64,000 nucleotides of DNA from Streptomyces mexicanus (lineage in GTDB: Bacteria > Actinomycetota > Actinomycetes > Streptomycetales > Streptomycetaceae), in assembly GCF_902506575.1 (NCBI RefSeq), contig NZ_LR732544.1, positions 4,814,792 to 4,878,791 of the forward strand, written 5' to 3'. Made by a program: the position numbers and the translations under genes. Below, piece by piece: positions 42,270 through 51,706 of this stretch (position 1 is the first letter of the stretch; the number at the start of each line of letters is the position of its first letter). Below the pieces are notes generated by a model. It worked only from the letters and a program-made list of their open reading frames with translations, made no database searches and had not been told where the DNA came from.

Positions 42270-42956
42270 CTATCCAGGTCGGACGCCGAGGTGGACGACG
42301 TCCGGAACGCCCCGGGCAACGGGGATCTCTTCGGTGCGCACCTGCTGGAACCCGACATTCTGCAAGGTTCCTTCAAATTCCGGAGACGGCTTCGCGGACC
42401 ACACCGCGAGCACTCCGCCGGGCCTCAACACCCTTGCGCAGCTTGCGAGTCCGGCCGGTGCGTACAGTCCGCGGTTGTCCTCGGTGACGGTCCAGTCGGG
42501 GCCGTTGTCGATGTCCAGGCACAGCGCGTCGAACGTGGCGGATGTCTCATTGACGTAGGTCAGGAGATCGGCTTCGACGACCTCGGTGCGCGGGTCGGCG
42601 AGCGCCTCGGCGGTCAGGTCGGCGAGCGGGCCGGCGCGGTGCCAGTCGACGATCGCGCGTTCCCGCTCGACCACGGTGATCGCTCCCCAGCGCTCCTGGC
42701 GGGCGGCGTGGGCGAGGGAGAAGCCGACGCCGAGGCCGCCGATCAGCACGCGCGGCCCGGGCCGGTCGTCCAGCGCCGCCAGGGCGGCGTCGACCAGCAG
42801 CCGCTCGGACCGGCCGTCGGAGGTGTCCATCAGGAAGCAGCCGTTGGCGATGATCTGCAGCAGCGAACCGTGCCGGCGCAGCACGACCTCGCCATGGGGG
42901 CCCTCGCGCCGGTCCAGCACCACAGGAGTCTCGTACGAGGCGGTCATGGGGCGCAT
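42270..42956 (-). CDS. Spermidine-synthase-like methyltransferase-fold protein
   Basis: A 228-residue protein of the spermidine/spermine synthase superfamily. The nucleotide-binding loop is VLIGGLGVGFSLAHAAR (about 70-86), followed by VVERERAIVDWHR and DALCLDIDNGPDW. It lacks clear aminopropyltransferase residues, so the reaction is uncertain. ATG 42956 has GGAGG 9 bp upstream; ATG 42947 is an alternative. It stands alone between the two-component genes and the divergent lon. Confidence 0.82.
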   Translation of the reverse strand: MRPMTASYETPVVLDRREGPHGEVVLRRHGSLLQIIANGCFLMDTSDGRSERLLVDAALAALDDRPGPRVLIGGLGVGFSLAHAARQERWGAITVVERERAIVDWHRAGPLADLTAEALADPRTEVVEADLLTYVNETSATFDALCLDIDNGPDWTVTEDNRGLYAPAGLASCARVLRPGGVLAVWSAKPSPEFEGTLQNVGFQQVRTEEIPVARGVPDVVHLGVRPG

Positions 42957-43094
42957 CCTGCCGCACCTCCGGCCGCCGGATCAGGTGAATATCCCGCCTG
43001 TGGTGATAGCTCCCTTATCTGTCATATGCGCACTGTCTCCCCCTGATCGCTCAGAGCGAACACGGGGTGGGGAACATCCCGGGACTGCGGAGCA

Positions 43095-43113
43095 TTGAGT
43101 CGGCATAGCTCAA
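43095..43113 (+). promoter_or_regulatory. HAIR: HAIR-like HspR operator at lon
   Basis: TTGAGTCGGCATAGCTCAA is an inverted repeat (TTGAGT-N7-GCTCAA) matching the HspR operator CTTGAGT-N7-ACTCAAG. It ends 23 bp before the lon start. HspR is known to control lon in Streptomyces. Confidence 0.85.
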
Positions 43114-43135
43114 CTTGACTGCCGAAGGGGAGATC

Positions 43136-45559
43136 ATGGCTGCTGAGTCCGCGCCGTTCACATCGCTCACCCTGCCCGTGCTGCCGCTCGACGACGAGGT
43201 CGTGCTGCCCGGAATGGTGGTCCCGCTGGACCTGAGCGACGCCGAGGTGCGCGCCGCGGTGGAGGCCGCCCAGGCCGCCGCCCGGTCCGAGCCCGGCAAG
43301 CCCAGGGTGCTGCTGGTGCCGCGCATCGAGGGCACCTACGCCAAGACCGGCGTGCTCGGCACGGTCGAGCAGGTCGGGCGGCTGGCCGACGGCGACCCGG
43401 GCGCCCTGATCCGCGGCCGCGACCGGGTGCGGATCGGCGCCGGGACCACCGGGCCGGGCGCGGCGCTGTGGGTCGAGGGCACGCGGATCGAGGAGAACGT
43501 GCCCGATCCGCTGCCCGGCCAGGTGACGGAGCTGGTCAAGGAGTACAAGGCCCTGGCCACCGCCTGGCTGCGCAAGCGCGGCGCCTGGCAGGTCGTGGAC
43601 CGGGTGCAGGCCATCGACGACGTCTCCGCGCTCGCCGACAACTCCGGCTACTCGCCGTTCCTCACCACCGAGCAGAAGGTCGAGCTGCTGGAGACCCCCG
43701 ACCCGGTGGCCCGCCTCAAGCTCGCCACCCAGCAGCTGCGCGACCACCTCGCCGAGCAGGAGGTCGCCGAGACCATCGCCAAGGACGTCCAGGAGGGCGT
43801 CGACAAGCAGCAGCGCGAGTTCCTGCTGCGCCGCCAGCTGGAGGCCGTCCGCAAGGAGCTGCGCGAGCTGAACGGCGACAAGGACGGCGAGGAGTCCGAC
43901 GACTACCGGGCCCGCGTCGAGGCCGCCGACCTGCCCGAGAAGGTCCGCGAGGCCGCGCTGAAGGAGGTCGACAAGCTGGAGCGGGCCAGTGACCAGTCCC
44001 CGGAGGGGTCCTGGATCCGCACCTGGCTGGACACCGTCCTGGAGATGCCCTGGAACGAGCGGACCGAGGACGCCTACGACATCCAGGGCGCCAAGGCGAT
44101 CCTGGACGCCGAGCACGCCGGCCTGCAGGATGTCAAGGAACGCATCACCGAGTACCTGGCCGTGCGCAAGCGGCGCAGCGAGCGCGGTCTGGGCGTGATC
44201 GGCGGGCGGCGCGGCGGTGCCGTGCTCGCGCTCGTCGGCCCGCCCGGCGTCGGCAAGACCTCCCTCGGCGAGTCCGTCGCCCACGCCATGGGACGCAAGT
44301 TCGTCCGCGTCGCCCTCGGCGGTGTGCGGGACGAGGCGGAGATCCGCGGTCACCGCCGCACCTACGTCGGCGCGCTGCCCGGCCGGATCGTCCGCGCCAT
44401 CAAGGAGGCCGGGTCGATGAACCCGGTGGTCCTGCTGGACGAGATCGACAAGGTCGGCTCCGACTTCCGCGGCGACCCGGCCGCGGCCCTGCTGGAGGTG
44501 CTGGACCCGGCGCAGAACCACACCTTCCGGGACCACTACCTGGAGGTGGAGCTGGACCTCTCCGACGTCGTCTTCCTCGCCACCGCCAACGTGCTGGAGG
44601 CCATCCCGGAGGCGCTGGCCGACCGCATGGAGATCGTGCGGCTGGACGGCTACACCGAGGACGAGAAGATCGTCATCGCCCGGGACCACCTGCTGCCGCG
44701 CCAGCTGGAGCGGGCCGGCCTGGACAAGGACGAGGTCACCATCGACGAGAGCGCGCTGCGCAAGCTCGCCGGGGAGTACACCCGCGAGGCGGGCGTGCGC
44801 ACCCTGGAGCGGTCCATCGCGCGGCTGCTGCGCAAGGTGGCGGCCCAGCACGAACTGGGCGAGCGGGAGCTGCCGTTCACCATCACCGACGCCGACCTGC
44901 GCGGCCTGATCGGGCGTCCGCACCACGTGCCCGAGTCCGCCCAGGACCCCGCCGAGCGCCGCACGTCCGTGCCCGGTGTGGCGACGGGACTGGCCGTGAC
45001 CGGCGCGGGCGGCGACGTGCTGTACGTCGAGGCGTCCCTGGCCGACCCGGAGACCGGCGCGGCGGGACTGACGCTCACCGGGCAGCTGGGCGACGTCATG
45101 AAGGAGTCCGCGCAGATCGCGCTGAGCTTCCTGCGCAGCCACGGCGCCGAGCTGGAGCTGCCGGTGGGCGACCTGAAGGACCGGGGCGTGCACATCCACT
45201 TCCCGGCGGGCGCGGTGCCCAAGGACGGCCCGAGCGCCGGCATCACCATGACCACCGCGCTGGCCTCGCTGCTGTCCGGCCGGCTGGTCCGCACCGACGT
45301 GGCGATGACCGGCGAGGTCTCGCTGACCGGGCGCGTGCTGCCGATCGGCGGGGTGAAGCAGAAGCTGCTCGCGGCGCACCGCGCGGGCGTCACCACGGTG
45401 ATCATCCCCAAGCGCAACGAGCCCGACCTGGACGACGTCCCCGCGGAGGTGCTGGACAAGCTCGACGTCCACACCGTCACCGACGTCCGCCAGGTCCTGG
45501 AGCTGGCCCTCGCGCCCGCGACGAGCGGCGCGGAGCCGGAGGTTCCGGTCGCGGCGTGA
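43136..45559 (+). CDS. lon: ATP-dependent Lon protease
   Basis: An 807-residue LonA protease that degrades damaged and regulatory proteins in the cytoplasm. An N-terminal substrate-binding domain (about 10-205) and helical linker precede the AAA+ module (Walker A GPPGVGKTS at about 367, Walker B VLLDEIDKV) and the proteolytic domain with the Ser in PKDGPSAG (about 700) and the Lys in GGVKQK (about 741). ATG 43136 is chosen because AAGGGGAG precedes it, rather than an earlier in-frame start at 43115 that would lie on the HAIR element. Confidence 0.97.
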   Translation: MAAESAPFTSLTLPVLPLDDEVVLPGMVVPLDLSDAEVRAAVEAAQAAARSEPGKPRVLLVPRIEGTYAKTGVLGTVEQVGRLADGDPGALIRGRDRVRIGAGTTGPGAALWVEGTRIEENVPDPLPGQVTELVKEYKALATAWLRKRGAWQVVDRVQAIDDVSALADNSGYSPFLTTEQKVELLETPDPVARLKLATQQLRDHLAEQEVAETIAKDVQEGVDKQQREFLLRRQLEAVRKELRELNGDKDGEESDDYRARVEAADLPEKVREAALKEVDKLERASDQSPEGSWIRTWLDTVLEMPWNERTEDAYDIQGAKAILDAEHAGLQDVKERITEYLAVRKRRSERGLGVIGGRRGGAVLALVGPPGVGKTSLGESVAHAMGRKFVRVALGGVRDEAEIRGHRRTYVGALPGRIVRAIKEAGSMNPVVLLDEIDKVGSDFRGDPAAALLEVLDPAQNHTFRDHYLEVELDLSDVVFLATANVLEAIPEALADRMEIVRLDGYTEDEKIVIARDHLLPRQLERAGLDKDEVTIDESALRKLAGEYTREAGVRTLERSIARLLRKVAAQHELGERELPFTITDADLRGLIGRPHHVPESAQDPAERRTSVPGVATGLAVTGAGGDVLYVEASLADPETGAAGLTLTGQLGDVMKESAQIALSFLRSHGAELELPVGDLKDRGVHIHFPAGAVPKDGPSAGITMTTALASLLSGRLVRTDVAMTGEVSLTGRVLPIGGVKQKLLAAHRAGVTTVIIPKRNEPDLDDVPAEVLDKLDVHTVTDVRQVLELALAPATSGAEPEVPVAA

Positions 45560-45578
45560 CGGACGCGGCCGGATGAAG

Positions 45579-45614
45579 GAAGGCCCGGGCCCCGTGAGGG
45601 AGGCCCGGGCCTTC
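45579..45614 (+). terminator. 13-bp hairpin after lon
   Basis: GAAGGCCCGGGCC (45579-45591) pairs perfectly with 45602-45614 over a 10-nt loop, 20 bp beyond the lon stop. Confidence 0.8.
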
Positions 45615-45637
45615 GCCGCGCACGGTCAGGGAGGGAC

Positions 45638-45868
45638 TCAGCCGTCGGCGAGCGTCTGCACCCGGTCCGGTGCGCCGTTGCTGTGCTGGTCCGGGGGGCG
45701 ACCCCCGGGCCCCCGGCCGGTGGGGTGGTGCTCAGCCGTTGGCGAGCGCCTGCACCCGGTCCGGTGCGCCGTTGCTGTGCTGGTCCGGGGGGCGACCCCC
45801 GGGCCCCCGGCCGGTGGGGTGGTGCTCAGCCGTTGGCGAGCGCCTGCACCCGGTCCAGTGCGCCGTTG
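45638..45868 (-). repeat. 94-bp tandem duplication of the muramidase gene's 3' end
   Basis: Two full 94-bp units (45638-45731 and 45732-45825, differing at 2 positions) are followed by a 43-bp partial unit (45826-45868) that is the true end of the GH25 gene. Each unit holds a 43-bp copy of the gene tail including the stop codon (NGAxDRVQxLAxG-stop) plus a 51-bp spacer with a GGGGG/CCCCC hairpin. Confidence 0.95.
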
Positions 45869-46644
45869 AACTTGTCGTGGTCGCCGACGGTCGGGCCGGA
45901 GGAGGTGTACTGCCACATCGTGTAGTAGCTCCAGCCCGCCGGCAGGGTGCCGACCGTCGAGGCGTAGCGGGCGATCCACAGGGGGTTGTTGGAGGCGAAG
46001 CCGCCGTAGTTGCCGGTGCACTGGGTCCACCAGCTGGTGGCCGTGTAGATGACGGCGTCCCGGCCCGTGCGGGCCTTGTAGGTGTTGAGGAAGTCGGCGA
46101 TCCAGCTGACCATCGCGCTGGCGGACTTGCCGTAGCAGGCGTCGCCGTAGGGGTTCCACTCGATGTCGAGGGCCCCGGGCAGGGTCTTGCCGTCGCGCGA
46201 CCAGCCGCCGCCGTGGTCGACGAAGTAGTTGGCCTGGGTGGCGCCGCTGGTGGTGTCCGGGGTCGCGAAGTGGTACGCGCCGCGGATCATGCCGACGTTG
46301 TACGAGCCGTTGTACTGCTGGGTGAAGTAGGGGTTCGTGTAGTACGTGCCCTCGGTCGCCTTCGTGTAGGCCCACTTGACGCCGCTGCTCCACAGCGTGG
46401 ACCAGGCGACGTTGCCCTGGTAGCCGGAGACGTCGACGCCCTCCGTCTGGGTGGCGTCGCTGGTGGTGGGCGTGCCGCTGCGGCCGTCGTGCGCCAGGAC
46501 GCCCATGCCCATGTAGGCGGAGCCGCGGGCGGGGGTGGTGTCGGCCGAGGACGGAACGGTGAACGCGAACGAGAAGGCTGCGAGCAGGGCTCCCGCGACG
46601 GTCAGCCGACGTACGCGGGCCGTTCCGGATCTGTGCACGGGCAT
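45826..46644 (-). CDS. Secreted GH25 muramidase (lysozyme)
   Basis: A 272-residue secreted glycoside hydrolase family 25 protein. A Sec signal peptide (VRRLTVAGALLAAFSFAFTV, cut near SSADT) and a spacer precede the catalytic barrel, which starts with GVDVSGYQGNVAWSTL (first catalytic-face Asp) and has the DIEW motif in LPGALDIEWNPYGDACYG. It should cleave the MurNAc-GlcNAc bond of peptidoglycan. The ATG at 46644 gives a normal signal sequence. The last 13 codons and stop are repeated twice downstream. Confidence 0.9.
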   Translation of the reverse strand: MPVHRSGTARVRRLTVAGALLAAFSFAFTVPSSADTTPARGSAYMGMGVLAHDGRSGTPTTSDATQTEGVDVSGYQGNVAWSTLWSSGVKWAYTKATEGTYYTNPYFTQQYNGSYNVGMIRGAYHFATPDTTSGATQANYFVDHGGGWSRDGKTLPGALDIEWNPYGDACYGKSASAMVSWIADFLNTYKARTGRDAVIYTATSWWTQCTGNYGGFASNNPLWIARYASTVGTLPAGWSYYTMWQYTSSGPTVGDHDKFNGALDRVQALANG

Positions 46645-46923
46645 GACGTGCCTCCGAAAGTTGGGTGATGCTCGGTGGGGGAAAACGCGGGCATGATCCA
46701 CGGTCGCACGGAGGCAGAGCGGATCAAGGAAGACCCGCCGGGAACCGTGCTGACGTGAGCATGCCATTGACACCGGGTAAGACGCTACGCACGTAGACCG
46801 ACGCCTGGGAAGAGGGGGCGGGGGCTGCCGTTGGTCTACGCCTGCGAAATACTGACGGAGCTGCGGCGATGGGGGCGACGGGCGGAAACTTTCAGCATCG
46901 GGAAACTTCGGGCAGGGGCTGAC

Positions 46924-47418
46924 GTGCAGGAAGAGGCAAAAGACGCCGGGCGTGACGCCGCGTCCGGCCAGACGGCGCCGAGCGGTGCGGACCGGCCGTT
47001 CCTGGCCCTGGAGCGGGAGCTGACGGTGCTGCTGCGGCGTGCCCGCGCCAACCAGGGGGAGATGGCCCGCGAGGTCCACCCGGACCTGGAGCCCGCCGCC
47101 TACGGGCTGCTCATCCGGCTGGAGGAGTGCGGCAGCCAGCGCGCCACCGCGCTCGCCGGATACATCGGCGTCGGCAAGGCCACCATGTCCCGTCAGCTGC
47201 GCGCCCTGGAGGAGCTGGGCCTGGTGGGCCGCGAGCCCGACCCCGCGGACGGGCGCGCCTGGCTGGTGGCGCTCACCGACGAGGGACGCCGCCGGGTGGG
47301 CCAGGTGCGCGAGGCCCGCCGGCGCCGCTACGTCAGCCAGCTCGCCCACTGGGACCGCCACGAGGTCGCCGAGCTGGCCAGGCTCCTGCACGAGCTGAAC
47401 GCGGTCATGGACAAGTAG
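46924..47418 (+). CDS. MarR-family transcriptional regulator
   Basis: A 164-residue MarR protein with a winged helix: LAGYIGVGKATMSRQLRAL is the recognition segment (about 77-95), and GREPDPADGRAWLVALTDEG is the wing (about 102-121). The helical ends form the dimer interface. GTG 46924 is chosen because CAGGGG lies just upstream; an open frame back to 46831 lacks such a site. The ligand and targets are unknown; it is divergent from the muramidase gene. Confidence 0.88.
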   Translation: MQEEAKDAGRDAASGQTAPSGADRPFLALERELTVLLRRARANQGEMAREVHPDLEPAAYGLLIRLEECGSQRATALAGYIGVGKATMSRQLRALEELGLVGREPDPADGRAWLVALTDEGRRRVGQVREARRRRYVSQLAHWDRHEVAELARLLHELNAVMDK

Positions 47419-47515
47419 CCGCGCGATTCGCCCGGCCCGCCGTCACCGCCGGACGGCAAGCAGACCCGCCCGGCGTTCACCCGGCCCGGTGCGCCGGGGC
47501 CCGGCGCCCGAGCGG

Positions 47516-48304
47516 TCACAGCTCCGCGTACACCACCGTCGCGTCGTCGTGCGTCTTGCCGCGGCCGAGGCGGGCCCGTTCCCGGTGGTCCGCCGTCTCC
47601 AGCGCCCGTACGCGCTCCACCAGCCCGCCTGCGCCCTCCTTGCGCACCAGCGCCAGGCACTGCGCCCAGTCCCCCTCGCCGAACGTCTCCACCCACCGTG
47701 CCGCGCCGTCCGTCAGCGCGGCCAGGGCGCGCACCTCGTCGCGCGGCAGCGTGCCCGTCACCGCCCGGCCGGCCACCGAGGGGTCGGCCGCCGCCGTGAA
47801 GAAGCCGCCCTCCTTGTTGCGCAGCGTGGCGTCGACGAGCGCGTCGGTGGCGAGCGCCGACCGGGGCAGCCGGGCCAGCCGGTCGTCCAGGACGGGGGCG
47901 ACCGAGCCGTCGGCGCGTTCCACCAGCAGCACCGAGTCGGACAGGACCAGGTACTCGACCGCGTCGGACAACCAGCGGGCCAGCACCACGGTTGCCTGAG
48001 GGGTCCGCGAGTGAGAAAGGTCACAGGTCGACGCGTGTGCGTCGGCGGTTCGGGCGATCGCCCGCTCGAGTATCTCCCGCAGCGTCAGATCTGGGGCGGA
48101 AACGGTCAGTTCGGTCAGTGAGCCGCCGAGCCGGGCCGTGAACCACGGGACCGAATGCAGACACCCCGTCCCGGTCGCCGGGGGCGTCACGCCGTCCAGG
48201 ACGACCAGGCAGCCGCCCTGTCCGGAAGCGGGAACCGCGACAGCGGCGAAGTCCTCGTTCGCGCGGTCGGCGCGGCCCGGCTCGGAAACAACCTCGGTAC
48301 GCAT
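47516..48304 (-). CDS. PP2C-like protein phosphatase
   Basis: A 262-residue protein resembling PPM/PP2C phosphatases. Visible elements are the early RANEDFAAVAVP, the metal-site strand CLVVLDGVTPP, SDSVLLVERADG, and the C-terminal GKTHDDATVV. The second metal Asp pattern (DGD/DGM) is present only as LDGV, so activity may be altered. It is cytoplasmic. ATG 48304 gives MRTEVVSEPG; the reading frame continues to 48421 but looks less coding there. Confidence 0.75.
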   Translation of the reverse strand: MRTEVVSEPGRADRANEDFAAVAVPASGQGGCLVVLDGVTPPATGTGCLHSVPWFTARLGGSLTELTVSAPDLTLREILERAIARTADAHASTCDLSHSRTPQATVVLARWLSDAVEYLVLSDSVLLVERADGSVAPVLDDRLARLPRSALATDALVDATLRNKEGGFFTAAADPSVAGRAVTGTLPRDEVRALAALTDGAARWVETFGEGDWAQCLALVRKEGAGGLVERVRALETADHRERARLGRGKTHDDATVVYAEL

Positions 48305-48709
48305 TCGGCCAGTCTGCACGACCCCTTCACAAGGTTCACCAAAGACCGCCGACCGCCTTCGAAATGACGACTGTCGGCAGGTCACGCGCCTGATTTGGGG
48401 TGGAATAGCGCACTCCGGCAAGGTGTGGCGGCGAATATTGCCAAAGCCTGTGGCCCGGCGTCCAACCGGCCCGCCGCACGACCCGCGGGCACGCGCCGCC
48501 GGAACTTGCCCGCCAACTCCCCTCCGAGGTTCACTCCTTCGGGTGGCCGGTCGGACGATGCGGGCCCACTGCCCACCGGCACTGGGAGGGTCGGAAACCG
48601 ATGCAGGTCCCCCTGCTCACACGCAGTGAAGGAGCCGGGGGAGGGTGTACGCGCCCGTCGCACCAGCCGACGGAGTGCCACCCGGGCCCAGAAGTACTCG
48701 AGTACAGGA
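48305..48709. other. 405-bp gap upstream of the conservon
   Basis: No gene seen. The left part is AT-rich around 48360-48440 (including GCGAATATTGCC) and serves as the PP2C-like gene's promoter side. The right end holds the palindrome at 48694-48705 next to the cvnA start. Confidence 0.5.
48694..48705 (+). promoter_or_regulatory. Perfect palindrome just before cvnA
   Basis: GTACTCGAGTAC is a perfect 12-bp palindrome ending 4 bp before the ATG. It occupies the place of the -10 region or ribosome site. Confidence 0.5.
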
Positions 48710-51706
48710 ATGCGAGCACCGGTGCAGAAGAAGCGGCCTCGGCGCACAGGCAAGCAGACGGCCACCGCGGGGGGTCCTGAACGGACGCCCGGCACCCCTT
48801 CCGCCGCCCCCGCCCCTGCCGTCGGCAAGGGCCGTCCCACCCATGTGCGCAACCGTCTCGTCATCGCCGTCGCGGTCGTCGCCGCAGCCGTGGCCGGGGC
48901 CGGCGCCCCCGCCGTGATCGGCGCCTCCGGGCAGCTGAGCGACTCCCAGGACCTGGTCACCCTCGCCGGGCAGACCCAGGACGCGCTCGCCCTCGCCCAC
49001 TCCCTGGCCGACGAACGCGACGAGGTCACCTCCTATCTCGCCGCCGGCCGCCCCAAGTCCCAGGCGCCCTCGGAGCAGCGCAGCACCCGCGTGGACCGCC
49101 AGGTCGAGGAACTGCGTGCGAACACCGACACGCCCGCCTGGCTGCGCAAGGACCTCGACGGCATCGCCGCCGTGCGGCGCGCGGCCCTCACCGGGCAGAG
49201 CAGCGCCCTGCAGGCCCACCAGGCGTACTCCGCCACCATCGCCGACCTGCACCGGCTGGCCGAACAGCTGGCCGAGCAGATGCCGGCGCGCGCGGGCTCC
49301 GGAGCGCACGCCCTGGCCGACCTCGACACCGCTGTCCAGCAGGCCGCCGCCGCTCGCGGGTTGCTGCTCGCGGCCCTGAACGTGCCGCACACCACGCAGA
49401 CCGTCATCGACCCGGTCACCGGCCTGCCCACCCAGCAGGCCGGCTCGTCGAAGTCCGACGCCGATCAGCGCGACGCCCTCAGCGCCGCCGCGCAGCAGGC
49501 CCGGGTCCGCTCCGACGCGGCCCTCGCCCAGTTCCGCGAGACCGCGCCCGAGGCGGTCCGCGCCTCCTACGACTCCACCGTCACCGGGCCCGAGGCGGAC
49601 GCCGCCGAGAAGTACCTCGACCGGCTCACGGCCCGGCCGGAGCTGTCCGACTCGGACCTGAACACCAGCACCAAGAAGCTGGACACCGCGCTGACCGCCC
49701 GCATCGACCTGATGCGCGGCGCGGAGTCCTCCCTGTACGACCACCGCACCAAGGACCTGGCGAAGCTCCGCGACGACGACGTCACCGCGCTGGAGCTGCG
49801 CATCGCCGTGCTGGGCGCCGTGCTGCTGGTCGCCCTCGGCGTCTGCACCGCCCTGGCCCGCACCCTGACCCGCCCGCTCGCCGTGCTCCGCCTCGGCTCG
49901 GCCCGCCTGGCCGGCGCCGCGGACGCCGCCGCCGAGGAGCCGATCCGCTTCACCGGCCGCAACGACGAGTTCGCGCAGGTCGTCCGCTCCGTCAACACCC
50001 TGCACGCGCAGGCGGTCGCCCCCGCCGAGCGGGTCGCCACCCCGGAGGCCGACCGCAAGCCCCTGGTCGGCCCGCGGCAGAAGATGGCCGACGCCCGCGA
50101 GGAACTGCGCGCCGAACTCGCCGAGAGCACCGCCGAGCTGCGGCGGCTGCGCGCCAGCATCGGCTCCACGTTCGTCAACCTGGCCCTGCGCACCCTCGGC
50201 CTGGTCGAGCGTCAGCTCGGCGTCATCGAGGGCCTGGAGGACCGCGAGCAGGACCCCGACCGCCTGGCCACCCTGTTCAAGCTCGACCACTTCGCCACGG
50301 TCATGCGCCGGCACAACGAGAACCTGCTCGTCCTGGCCGGCACCGAGCACGTCCAGCAGCACGCCGGGCCGGTCCCGCTGGTCGACGTGGTGCGGGCCGC
50401 GGTCAGCGAGATCGAGCGCTACGAGCGCGTCCGCATCGCCGCGCTGCCGCCGCACGCCCACGTGGCCGGCTTCGCCGCCGACGACCTGTCCCACCTGCTG
50501 GCCGAACTCATGGAGAACGCCACCTCGTTCTCCCCGCCGGACCAGCCGGTCGAGGTCTCCGGCTGGCTCCTGGAGAACGGCGAGATCATGCTGTCCGTCC
50601 AGGACGAGGGCATCGGCATGGCCGGCGACCGCATGGCCCGCCTCAACGCCCGCCTCGCCGACTTCGACCCCGACGCCCCCTACGACCAGGAGGGCGAGGA
50701 CGGCCTGGGCCTCGGTCTGTACGTGGTCGCGCGCCTGGCCCACCGGCACGGCGTGCGCGTCCAGCTGCGCGAGCAGAAGCAGGGCGGCACCGCGGCGGTC
50801 GTGGTGGTGCCCCAGCAGGTCCTGGCCGCGGCCCCCGCCTCCGCGGTGCCGGCCCCGGCCGGGCCCGGCCCCGGCAGCACCCAGACCCAGACGTTCTCCC
50901 TGCCCGGCGCGAACGCCGAGGTCAACTCCAACGTGCTGCACGCCCGCGCCCACGACGGCGACCCGCTCGTGGCGCTGGCGGAGAAGGCGGTACGGCAGTC
51001 GGAGGCGGCCGGGCAAGCGGCGGCCACCGGCGAGCGGGGGGCGCCCGAGGAGACCGCGGTCTCCGGCGAGCGGGCCGCGACCGGGGAAGCGGCGGTGTCC
51101 GGGGAAACGGAGCCGTCCGGGGGTTCGAGGGCCTTCGAGGATTCGGTCGCCCGCGGGAATCCGGTGGCCACCGAGGAGACGTCGGTGCCCGGCGGACGGG
51201 CGGCGCCGGAGGAACGGCCGGTGTCCGAGGGACAGCCGGCGTCCGAGGAACGGGCCGTGCCCGCGGAGTCCCCGGCCGAGACGACGATGGAGCTGCTGCT
51301 CCCGTCCCAGGCGAAGCGGCCCGCGGGCCGGGAGGCCGCCGACGGCGGTGCCACGGGCGCGTACGGGACCCCGGCCGGACACGCGACCGAGGCGGAGCCC
51401 GAGACCGACACCGAGCACGCACGCGCGCCGGAGGAGCAGGTCACCGCCAAGGGGCTGCCCAAGCGCACCCCGAAGATCACCGCGCCCGCGCAGGCGCCCC
51501 GTCGCCGCACCGGGTCGGTGGACGCCGAGGCGCTGCGCCGCCGCCTGGGCGGCTTCCGCAAGGGAGCGCAGGCGGGATACCGGGACGTGGAGGCGGAGAT
51601 CGCGGAACGCACGGCCCAGACCCGACGGCCGGCACCCATCACGCCGGCCGGTCACCCATCAGCCGATGAAGCCACGGGGGGCACAGTCGAGGAGGCAAGC
51701 AGTTGA
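48710..51706 (+). CDS. cvnA: Conservon sensor-kinase-like protein CvnA
   Basis: A 998-residue membrane protein. TM1 (about 44-65, VIAVAVVAAAVAGAGAPAVI) and TM2 (about 360-385) flank a nitrate-sensor-like extracytoplasmic domain. A HAMP region, a helical domain (ASIGSTFVNLALRTLGLVER) and a GHKL ATPase fold follow, with N box LAELMENATSFSP and G boxes DEGIGM and GLGLGLYVVARL. The usual phospho-accepting His motif is not evident, as in other CvnA proteins. The last about 230 residues are low complexity. ATG 48710. It heads the four-gene conservon operon. Confidence 0.9.
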   Translation: MRAPVQKKRPRRTGKQTATAGGPERTPGTPSAAPAPAVGKGRPTHVRNRLVIAVAVVAAAVAGAGAPAVIGASGQLSDSQDLVTLAGQTQDALALAHSLADERDEVTSYLAAGRPKSQAPSEQRSTRVDRQVEELRANTDTPAWLRKDLDGIAAVRRAALTGQSSALQAHQAYSATIADLHRLAEQLAEQMPARAGSGAHALADLDTAVQQAAAARGLLLAALNVPHTTQTVIDPVTGLPTQQAGSSKSDADQRDALSAAAQQARVRSDAALAQFRETAPEAVRASYDSTVTGPEADAAEKYLDRLTARPELSDSDLNTSTKKLDTALTARIDLMRGAESSLYDHRTKDLAKLRDDDVTALELRIAVLGAVLLVALGVCTALARTLTRPLAVLRLGSARLAGAADAAAEEPIRFTGRNDEFAQVVRSVNTLHAQAVAPAERVATPEADRKPLVGPRQKMADAREELRAELAESTAELRRLRASIGSTFVNLALRTLGLVERQLGVIEGLEDREQDPDRLATLFKLDHFATVMRRHNENLLVLAGTEHVQQHAGPVPLVDVVRAAVSEIERYERVRIAALPPHAHVAGFAADDLSHLLAELMENATSFSPPDQPVEVSGWLLENGEIMLSVQDEGIGMAGDRMARLNARLADFDPDAPYDQEGEDGLGLGLYVVARLAHRHGVRVQLREQKQGGTAAVVVVPQQVLAAAPASAVPAPAGPGPGSTQTQTFSLPGANAEVNSNVLHARAHDGDPLVALAEKAVRQSEAAGQAAATGERGAPEETAVSGERAATGEAAVSGETEPSGGSRAFEDSVARGNPVATEETSVPGGRAAPEERPVSEGQPASEERAVPAESPAETTMELLLPSQAKRPAGREAADGGATGAYGTPAGHATEAEPETDTEHARAPEEQVTAKGLPKRTPKITAPAQAPRRRTGSVDAEALRRRLGGFRKGAQAGYRDVEAEIAERTAQTRRPAPITPAGHPSADEATGGTVEEASS

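Noticed and set aside
46828..46843. Half dre-like sequence TTGGTCTACGCC upstream of the MarR gene
   Set aside because: Only the left half-site matches; the right half does not resemble ACCANT.
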